Assembly: GCA_016124895.1 (NCBI GenBank)
Contig: WGMU01000023.1
Span: 1 to 64,000 of the forward strand
Reading direction: 5' to 3'
Origin: a bacterium
Lineage (GTDB): Bacteria; Planctomycetota; Planctomycetia; Planctomycetales; Planctomycetaceae
DNA length: 64,000 bases
Shown here: positions 58,392 to 64,000 of the stretch, in pieces
Layout: each line of letters begins with the position of its first letter
Numbering within the stretch: the stretch's first letter is position 1
Position numbers and translations under genes: made by a program
The notes under the pieces: model-generated
Told to the model about the DNA's origin: nothing
Database searches by the model: none
What the model saw: the letters and a program-made list of their open reading frames with translations, nothing else

Positions 58392-58448
58392 CAGGGTGCG
58401 TGCAACGCACCTTCACCAGCATAGTCTCGGTGCGTTTCACGCACCCTG
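58392..58448. repeat. Palindromic element, CAGGGTGCGTGMAACGCACC
   Basis: Arms 58392-58411 and 58429-58448 are inverted repeats matching at 19 of 20 positions, around a 17-base spacer. Each arm also contains a small internal palindrome (GGTGCGT...ACGCACC). It fills the gap between trpF and the DUF1015 gene. Non-coding. Confidence 0.8.
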
Positions 58449-58472
58449 CGATGGCACGGCCTTCAACTCGCG

Positions 58473-59141
58473 TCACTCGACATGCGACGCAGCTCTCGCC
58501 GCGACGATGAACTTGCGAACGAGGTCGAGGTCCTTGACGCCGCGGGCTGACTCGACGCCGCTGGCGACATCGACTCCAAACGGCCGAGTGACGCGAATGG
58601 CCTCGGCGACGTTCGCCGGGGTCAGTCCGCCGGCAACGATCAGTCGTGGCCAGCGCGCGGCATCATACTGATCCGCCAGCAGATCCCAAGGCGCCGTCTT
58701 CCCGGTGCCTCCATACTCGCCGCTGACGTGTGCATCAATCAGACACCCGCCCAGGCGAACGTTGAGTCGCTCGCATTCGACGAGGTACTCCGCGACCGCC
58801 CCGCATCCGGACTCGTCGATGCGAAACGCCCGCAACAGTCGGAGGTCCGGTCGCTGGCTCGTCAGTTCGGCGAGATACTCGGGAGTTTCGTTGCCGTGTA
58901 GCTGCACTGTCCTGAATCTGCAGTCAGCGACCGTCGCGAGCACGTCGGTCAGGTCGTGGTTGACGAACAGTCCGACCAGCTCGACGGAATTGCCAATCGC
59001 CTGCGCAATTTCGTGTGCGACCGATCGGTCCACACACCGCGGGCTCGGCGCAAAGAAATTGAGCCCGATCGCGTCCGCACCGAGATCGCAGACGCGCTGC
59101 GCCGTCACTAAGTCGCGGATGCCGCAGACCTTAACCCACAT
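58473..59141 (-). CDS. trpF: Phosphoribosylanthranilate isomerase
   Basis: A 222-residue TIM-barrel enzyme for the third step of tryptophan synthesis, an Amadori rearrangement of PRA to CdRP. The catalytic Cys is in MWVKVCGIRD at the N-terminus and the catalytic Asp in GGCLIDAHVSGEYGGTGK. LVGLFVNHDL, TVQLHGNETPEY, LIVAGGLTPANVAEA and GVDVASGVESARGVKD (phosphate-binding loops) follow. Normal length. The start at MWVKVCGI fits the family; ATGs at 59168 and 59192 would add residues absent from relatives, although GGAGGGAGT lies closer to the upstream pair. No other trp gene is adjacent, so the pathway is dispersed. Confidence 0.95.
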   Translation of the reverse strand: MWVKVCGIRDLVTAQRVCDLGADAIGLNFFAPSPRCVDRSVAHEIAQAIGNSVELVGLFVNHDLTDVLATVADCRFRTVQLHGNETPEYLAELTSQRPDLRLLRAFRIDESGCGAVAEYLVECERLNVRLGGCLIDAHVSGEYGGTGKTAPWDLLADQYDAARWPRLIVAGGLTPANVAEAIRVTRPFGVDVASGVESARGVKDLDLVRKFIVAARAASHVE

Positions 59142-59347
59142 CGCCACTGACTCCCTCCGGCTGGCAGGCATCGAAATCCACCGATCCGGCACGACAAATG
59201 TTTCAGCTTAAAGAAGAAGCGTCTCCAGATTCGCAATGACACATCCGGAATTCACCTGAGCTGCTGGAAGATGTCACGCAAAAAGGGCATCATCCTGAAA
59301 GTGTGCCGAGTCGCAAGCACCCCTCTCACAGCCATTGGCAAACTCCC

Positions 59348-60628
59348 ATGCGAAAGAACATCGTCTGCCTGATTCTCGGTGGTGGCCGCGGAACCCGTCT
59401 CTTCCCGCTGACCGAGTACCGATCGAAACCCGCCGTACCGCTCGCCGGGAATTACCGCCTGATCGACATCCCGATTTCCAACTGCCTGAACTGCGACATC
59501 AACCGCATTTACGTGCTGACCCAGTTCAACTCGGTGAGCCTGCACCGCCACATCCGACAGACGTACCGCTTCGACCGCTTCAGCAATGGATTCATCGAAA
59601 TCCTTGCCGCCCAGCAGACGATGGAAGGCGACAACTGGTACCAGGGCACGGCGGACGCCGTTCGCAAGCAGATCCGGTATATCCAGCAGCCCGATATCGA
59701 TTACGTGCTCGTGCTGTCCGGCGACCAGCTTTACCGGATGGACTTTGAGGCGATGCTCGAAAACCACCTGGCCGCAGGAGCCGACGCGTCCATCGCCGCG
59801 CTTCCCGTCACCGACGAAGACGCCAAAGCCTTCGGCGTGATGCGAATCGACGAATCCGGCCGGGTCCACGGTTTTCTGGAGAAGCCGCAGACGACCAAAG
59901 AGATGGACATGGTTCGGATGGATCCGGCCTGGATCGATCACCAGGGCATTCCGAGCAAAGGGCGCAGCCTGCTGGCCAGCATGGGCATCTACCTGTTCAA
60001 CCGCGACTGCCTTGTCGAACTGCTGCAGAAGAACGACTACACCGACTTCGGCAAGGAAGTCTTCCCGATGTCGATCCGGGCGCGCAACGTCCACGTCAAC
60101 CTGTTCGACGGCTACTGGGAGGACATCGGAACCATCCGAGCGTTTTACGATGCCAATCTCGCGCTGGCCGGTGAGCATCCGCCGTTTGATCTGATCGACG
60201 AACGGAACCCGATCTTCACGCGAGCCCGTGCGCTGGCTCCGGCCCGCATCCTCGACGCGACCGTCCGCCGCAGCCTGATCGCGCCGGGGGCGTTTATCGA
60301 AACGAACGCCGTGATCGAGAATTCGATCGTCGGCCTGCGCTGCCATGTCGGTAACAGCGCGAGCATCCGCAGCTCGATTATCATGGGAGATGACTTCTAC
60401 GAAAGTGCCGACGGCAGCTTTTCCAGCGAACTGCCGGCGCTCGGTATTGGCGAAGGCTCAATTGTCGAAGGCGCGATCGTCGATAAGAACGTCCGAATCG
60501 GCCGAAACTGCAAGGTCCGCCTGCGTCCCGGAATCGAAGCAGACTGCGACATTAACGGCGTCAACGTCCGCGACGGCATCATCGTCGTGCCGAAGGGAGC
60601 CGTTCTGCCGGATGGTTGGGAACTGTGA
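59348..60628 (+). CDS. glgC: Glucose-1-phosphate adenylyltransferase
   Basis: A 426-residue ADP-glucose pyrophosphorylase that makes ADP-glucose from ATP and glucose-1-phosphate for glycogen synthesis. The nucleotidyltransferase signature is LGGGRGTRLFPLTEYRSKPA. VPLAGNYRLIDIPISNCLNC, WYQGTADAVRKQI and SGDQLYRMDF (metal-binding Asp) follow, then FLEKP for glucose-1-phosphate contact. GYWEDIGTIRAFYDAN leads into the left-handed beta-helix (about 300-420: IENSIVGLRCHVGNSASIRS) used for allosteric control. Length and motifs are typical of cyanobacterial and plant-like GlgC. The start is MRKNIVCLILGG; upstream ribosome binding is weak. It lies divergently from trpF. Confidence 0.96.
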   Translation: MRKNIVCLILGGGRGTRLFPLTEYRSKPAVPLAGNYRLIDIPISNCLNCDINRIYVLTQFNSVSLHRHIRQTYRFDRFSNGFIEILAAQQTMEGDNWYQGTADAVRKQIRYIQQPDIDYVLVLSGDQLYRMDFEAMLENHLAAGADASIAALPVTDEDAKAFGVMRIDESGRVHGFLEKPQTTKEMDMVRMDPAWIDHQGIPSKGRSLLASMGIYLFNRDCLVELLQKNDYTDFGKEVFPMSIRARNVHVNLFDGYWEDIGTIRAFYDANLALAGEHPPFDLIDERNPIFTRARALAPARILDATVRRSLIAPGAFIETNAVIENSIVGLRCHVGNSASIRSSIIMGDDFYESADGSFSSELPALGIGEGSIVEGAIVDKNVRIGRNCKVRLRPGIEADCDINGVNVRDGIIVVPKGAVLPDGWEL

Positions 60629-60781
60629 CCTGCCCGGAATGAGGCGAAACGCCGGGCTGACGAACCGGTCGCGTTTCAGCATGATCAAACGACGCTGAGA
60701 AATCTTTCGCGGCGAGCGCGTGGTGGTCGAAGAGAGAAGTGGATCTGTTTCTGCGTCTCTGAATCACTGAAGCCGCCTGCC

Positions 60782-61483
60782 GTGATTGCCCCGCACATTT
60801 TCGAACCGTCTTCTGGCGACACCGCGACCGGCCCGCTTCACGACAATCCGCCGTCGCGGATTTCCTCAACAGACGAGCCAGCCACTTTGTCGGTCTGGTC
60901 GCGATGGGTTCGATCGGTCGTCTCGATCATCCTCGTCCTGCACCTGCTGGCAATTGTCTCTGCCCCGTGGGCAATGGCGCCATCGTCGGTGCTTGCTCAG
61001 CGAGTGTTCTCATTTTTTCAGCCGTACGTTGATCTGGCGTTTCTCAATCATGGTTACCACTTCTTCGCTCCAGAGCCGGGTCCGAGCCACATCATCCGGT
61101 ACGAACTGCAGCTCGACGACGGCCGGCAGGTCACCGGCAAGTTTCCCGACCCACAACAACACTCACCGCGGCTGCTGTATCACCGCCACTTTATGCTCAG
61201 CGAAACAGCCAACCGCCTCGCTGTCGATCCAGCTCAACAGGCCGCGCTGGATGAACTGACGCGATCGTTCGCCAAGCACCTGATGACTCAGTATTCAGCG
61301 AGCCGGGCGACGCTCTTTCTGAGACGCCACTACATCCCGACGCCCGAGCAGGTCGCGTCCGGCCTGCCGCTCGACGCCCCGGAACTCTTCGCGGAACGAC
61401 CGCTCGGCACGTTCGATCGAAACTCGCTGTACACCTCGGGAGAAAAACGAGTTGCCTTTGGCCAGCAAGGAGCCGTCCGATGA
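60782..61483 (+). CDS. Single-pass membrane protein paired with HTTM protein
   Basis: A 233-residue protein starting with GTG (60782). After 40 polar residues a single membrane helix (SVVSIILVLHLLAIVSAPWA) leads into a periplasmic domain with a FFQPYVDLAFLNHGYHFFAP segment, PGPSHIIRYELQLDDGRQV, LLYHRHFMLSE and a C-terminal Leu/Arg-rich helix. I know this protein type as the standing neighbour of HTTM genes in planctomycetes; its function is unknown. Its TGA overlaps the next ATG (ATGA), so the pair is translationally coupled. No ATG with a good Shine-Dalgarno was found near the start. Confidence 0.72.
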   Translation: MIAPHIFEPSSGDTATGPLHDNPPSRISSTDEPATLSVWSRWVRSVVSIILVLHLLAIVSAPWAMAPSSVLAQRVFSFFQPYVDLAFLNHGYHFFAPEPGPSHIIRYELQLDDGRQVTGKFPDPQQHSPRLLYHRHFMLSETANRLAVDPAQQAALDELTRSFAKHLMTQYSASRATLFLRRHYIPTPEQVASGLPLDAPELFAERPLGTFDRNSLYTSGEKRVAFGQQGAVR

Positions 61484-62583
61484 TCCGCGACTGGTTCCGT
61501 TCGCTGTTCAGTGCCTCCGTCGACGGCTGGAACCGCTTCTGGTTTACGCCGAGCCACCCGGCGGCACTTTCCATCATCCGTATCGCGACCGGCACGCTGC
61601 TGTTCTATTCCCACCTGATCTGGGCGCTGAACTCATCGAACTTCTTCGGTCCGGAAAGCTGGCTGAACGGACCGGCGGCCGACGCCCTGCGCGGCGGCAG
61701 CTATTCCTGCAGCCTGCTGTCACTGATCGACGGGCACCCCGCCGCGCTGTTCGCCGTTCACGCTCTGGCGCTGACGGCGTCGCTGTGCCTGACCGTCGGC
61801 TGCTTCTCGCGAGTCGCTGCGTTAGCGACGTTCGTTCTGACAGTCTCTTTTGCGAACCGGAATCCCGCGGCGCTGTATGGCTTCGACCAGATACTCGGCT
61901 TCGTGACGCTGTACCTGAGCGTCAACCCCGGTCACGGCTGGCTGTCAATTGACGCCTGGCGAACCCACCGAAAGAGTGCCACTGCCGGCTTGCCCGGCAG
62001 TGCTTCAGTCCAGACGAAACTCACTGCTGGACAAGCCGGCAGTGGCACCCGGCCAACCGGCCGTCGGTCCTCAGCCGTCGGCCGTCAGCCGTCCGTCACC
62101 ATCGCGACGCGGCTGATCCAGCTCCACCTGTGCCTGCTCTATTTCGTGGCGGGAATCTCGAAGCTGAAAGGGGCGACGTGGTGGAGCGGCGTGGCGTTCT
62201 GGGGAGCAATCGGCAATCAGGAATACCAGACCGTCAACCTGACAAGCCTCGTCCACTGGCCGGTGATCATCAACCTACTGACCCACGTGACGCTGGCCTG
62301 GGAGCTCTCGTACGTCTTCGTCGTCTGGAACCGCTGGCTGCGCCCGTTCGTCCTGGCAATGGCCGTCGCTGTCCACGCCGGCATCGGCCTCTGCTTCGGT
62401 ATGATGACCTTTGGAATGATCATGATCACTGCCAACGTCGCCTTCGTGAGTCCACAGTTGATCCTGCAACTGGCCGGAGTACCGACTCTCGATCCGACCC
62501 GTTCCGAGCCGTCCACGAATCGAGCCTCCCGCCTGCACACTCCGGGTCGAACCGGTACTCTGGAAAAAACGCGACCGGCGTAA
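61480..62583 (+). CDS. HTTM domain membrane protein (gamma-carboxylase-like fold) with an internal repeat-encoded segment
   Basis: A 367-residue polytopic protein related to the horizontally transferred transmembrane domain shared with vitamin K-dependent gamma-carboxylase. Membrane segments include ALSIIRIATGTLLFYSHLIW, ALFAVHALALTASLCLTVG, LCLLYFVAGISKLKGATWWS and LAMAVAVHAGIGLCFGMMTF. LKGATWWSGVAFW and HAGIGLCFGM are family motifs with conserved Lys, Trp and His. Between two helices the sequence reads RKSATAGLPGSASVQTKLTA, encoded by a MITE-like palindrome. The start overlaps the upstream stop (ATGA) with AAGGAG in place. Activity (carboxylase or other) cannot be told. Confidence 0.82.
   Translation: MIRDWFRSLFSASVDGWNRFWFTPSHPAALSIIRIATGTLLFYSHLIWALNSSNFFGPESWLNGPAADALRGGSYSCSLLSLIDGHPAALFAVHALALTASLCLTVGCFSRVAALATFVLTVSFANRNPAALYGFDQILGFVTLYLSVNPGHGWLSIDAWRTHRKSATAGLPGSASVQTKLTAGQAGSGTRPTGRRSSAVGRQPSVTIATRLIQLHLCLLYFVAGISKLKGATWWSGVAFWGAIGNQEYQTVNLTSLVHWPVIINLLTHVTLAWELSYVFVVWNRWLRPFVLAMAVAVHAGIGLCFGMMTFGMIMITANVAFVSPQLILQLAGVPTLDPTRSEPSTNRASRLHTPGRTGTLEKTRPA
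61976..62048. repeat. Palindromic element inside the HTTM coding sequence
   Basis: Inverted repeats at 61976-62002 and 62022-62048 match at 25 of 27 positions (outer 17 bases, GTGCCACTGCCGGCTTG, are perfect) around a 19-base loop. The element is translated in frame as part of a loop of the HTTM protein. Directly downstream (about 62050-62098) a short GCCGTC-rich tandem pattern follows. Confidence 0.8.
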
Positions 62584-62957
62584 CACGAGAGGCAGTGCCC
62601 GGCTGACGCTGTCGGTTCTGATCCGGATAAACCAGCCTGTTGTTCTGCATTGTCATTAGTAAACCGGCTGGCCGATCTGAGCATTTCAGATGAAGAAGTA
62701 TGTTCTTGGCACTGTTTCGTTGGAGGTGCCGTTTCGGCCTGCTGAGTCGGGTGGTGCGTAAAGACGTACCCTGACATGGCTGTTCAGTGAACGACCGCCA
62801 TGCAGGACGGAGGCTCACAGTAAAACGAAACACCCCGGCTCCGTGAGGAACCGGGGTGCTTTCAGGACAGGTCTGCCAATCCGTCAGCAGAGACCTGACT
62901 GTCTGACGGGCGAGTCCGGCCGGGGAGCGGACGAACGGACTCGTCATTCGGGCTGAG
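62584..62957. other. Convergent intergenic region
   Basis: 374 bp between the convergent HTTM and nrdJ genes. The nrdJ terminator lies within it. No gene recognisable; a mildly AT-richer stretch at 62640-62720. Confidence 0.45.
62821..62858 (-). terminator. Rho-independent terminator of nrdJ
   Basis: CACCCCGGCTCC (62831-62842) and GGAACCGGGGTG (62847-62858) form a 12-bp stem with one G-U pair in the minus-strand RNA and a 4-base loop, followed there by TTTCGTTTTA. It lies about 100 bp after the nrdJ stop. Confidence 0.85.
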
Positions 62958-64000
62958 TTAGCTGCAGCCCATGCTGTTGCCGCAGTTGTGGCACAGGTAG
63001 CAGTTGCCGTTGCGGACGGTGATCGATCCGCAGTTGTCGCACGCCGGGGCGTCCGACTGGAAACCCGAGAACTGCTGGCTGCGAGCGGCCGGGCTGTCCC
63101 ATTCTGGCAGACCGGCACTCGCCGACGTTCCGTCCGGCTGGGTCGCTGCGGCCCGCAGATGCGAATCGATCAGTGAGGCGACTTCGTCCGAGAGCTTCTC
63201 GGTCGAGTTAACACCTGCCGGCTTTGCTTCGGCAACAGTCGCAACCGGTACCAATTCCTCAGTTGTTTGATGAGCCGTTCCGTTCGGCGTGTTCGCTTCA
63301 CGGTAGCCCGGCAGGAACTCGATACCCAGCCAGCGGAAGATGTAATCAACAACGCTCTTCGCGTTCGGGATGTCCGGGTTGCCGGTCCAGCCCGACGGTT
63401 CAAACCGCATGTGCGTGAACTTGTTGACCAGGTCGGCCAGCGGCACTCCGTACTGCAGTGCCATCGAGGTCAGCGTCCCGATCGTGTCCATCAGACCGCC
63501 GACGGTCGAGCCTTCTTTGGCCATCGTGATGAACAGTTCGCCGGGAGTGCCGTCTTCAAACAGACCAACGGTGATATAGCCGTCGTGATTAGCGACCGAG
63601 AACTTGTGCGTCAGCGACTGACGCGTCCGCGGCAGACGACGCCGAACCGGACCGGTCTGAATGATGACTTCGTCCTTCTTCTTCCGGTCGCCTTCCTTCT
63701 TCGTCGCCAGCGGCTGACTCTGTTTTGAACCATCGCGGTAAATCGCGAGTGCCTTCAGGCCAAGCTTCCAGCCCTCGACGTAAGCTTCGCGGACATCCTG
63801 AACGGTCGACTCTTCCGGCATGTTGACCGTCTTCGAGATCGCTCCCGAGAGGAACGGCTGAGCGGCGGCCATCATGGTGATGTGCGCACGCCACGGGATT
63901 GTTCGCGTTCCGTGCGCCGGCTTGAACGCACAGTCGAAGACCGGCAGATGTTCGTCCTTCAGCCCCGGAGCACCTTCGATCGTCTCCTTCTGGTCGATGT
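62958..64000 (-). CDS. nrdJ: Adenosylcobalamin-dependent ribonucleotide reductase, C-terminal part (5' end outside window)
   Basis: 347 codons of class II ribonucleotide reductase, which reduces ribonucleotides to deoxyribonucleotides using B12. The frame is open from the right edge: TIEGAPGLKDEHLPVFDCAF, then MMAAAQPFLSGAISKTVNMP, the signature of the NrdJ large subunit's final barrel part. KLGLKALAIYRDGSKQSQPL follows. After a variable stretch the sequence resumes with FTHMRFEPSGWTGNPDIPNA. The C-terminus is a cysteine-rich tail (CDNCGSITVRNGNCYLCHNC) that carries the redox-active cysteines regenerating the active site and a zinc-ribbon-like fold. It is transcribed leftward with its own terminator. 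Confidence 0.95.
   Translation of the reverse strand, partial: IDQKETIEGAPGLKDEHLPVFDCAFKPAHGTRTIPWRAHITMMAAAQPFLSGAISKTVNMPEESTVQDVREAYVEGWKLGLKALAIYRDGSKQSQPLATKKEGDRKKKDEVIIQTGPVRRRLPRTRQSLTHKFSVANHDGYITVGLFEDGTPGELFITMAKEGSTVGGLMDTIGTLTSMALQYGVPLADLVNKFTHMRFEPSGWTGNPDIPNAKSVVDYIFRWLGIEFLPGYREANTPNGTAHQTTEELVPVATVAEAKPAGVNSTEKLSDEVASLIDSHLRAAATQPDGTSASAGLPEWDSPAARSQQFSGFQSDAPACDNCGSITVRNGNCYLCHNCGNSMGCS

Noticed and set aside
60629-60781. Possible terminator after glgC (CCCGGAATG...CGCCGGG)
   Set aside because: The stem is only four to five base pairs and lacks a T-run.

Overview
The window looks like chromosomal DNA of a planctomycete (PVC group). The evidence is family content: a DUF1559 prepilin-type protein, a PVC-type CxxCH heme-binding dehydrogenase-like protein with a beta-propeller, a DUF1080 protein, an HTTM protein with its partner, a large DUF4175/DUF4129-type membrane protein pair, an ECF sigma factor with planctomycete zinc-finger extensions, and a 5874-residue protein with a degenerate LEPR-type N-terminal motif. 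The DNA is GC-rich throughout. I cannot assign a genus from sequence alone.

Layout. Positions 1-1947 are the end of an integrated element: a partial hypothetical gene, an excisionase-like HTH gene and a tyrosine recombinase, abutting the 3' end of a tRNA-Leu(GAG) gene (1948-2033). From 2.2 to 29.7 kb lie mostly housekeeping and envelope genes: a primary-type sigma factor, ribosomal protein S1, a secreted alpha/beta hydrolase, argG, the DUF1559/lipoprotein pair, a CYTH protein, a nucleotidase/ATP-grasp pair, the heme protein, a sugar isomerase, two AAA+ ATPases flanking queF, an HtrA protease, a WD40 protein, a CBS protein, a sialidase-like protein and the DUF1080 protein.

From 29.8 to 37.3 kb three leftward genes form a probable operon: a 1422-residue membrane-anchored coiled-coil protein, a DUF4129-type membrane protein with a Gln/Ser/Gly-rich tract, and an ECF sigma factor with a zinc-finger motif at each end. 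From 37.6 to 55.2 kb one uninterrupted leftward gene encodes the giant protein, with a HExxHxxGxxH zincin motif, prepeptidase-type domains, beta-helix-like regions, a beta-propeller-like part, nine related repeats of 133-164 residues, a cadherin-like domain and a C-terminal RTX calcium-binding array. A strong terminator separates it from the operon.

From 55.9 to 64 kb are an rluA-type pseudouridine synthase, a DUF1015 protein and trpF (leftward), glgC, the HTTM pair (rightward), and the C-terminal part of the B12-dependent ribonucleotide reductase nrdJ (leftward, cut by the window edge).

Seven short palindromic, MITE-like repeats of about six sequence types are scattered through the chromosomal part. 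Five sit between genes transcribed in the same direction, one between divergent genes, and one inside the reading frame of the HTTM gene. The features most worth a second look are the double zinc-finger sigma operon, the giant zincin/RTX protein, the integrase leader whose ribosome-binding site lies in a 10-bp stem, and the coding palindrome in the HTTM gene.
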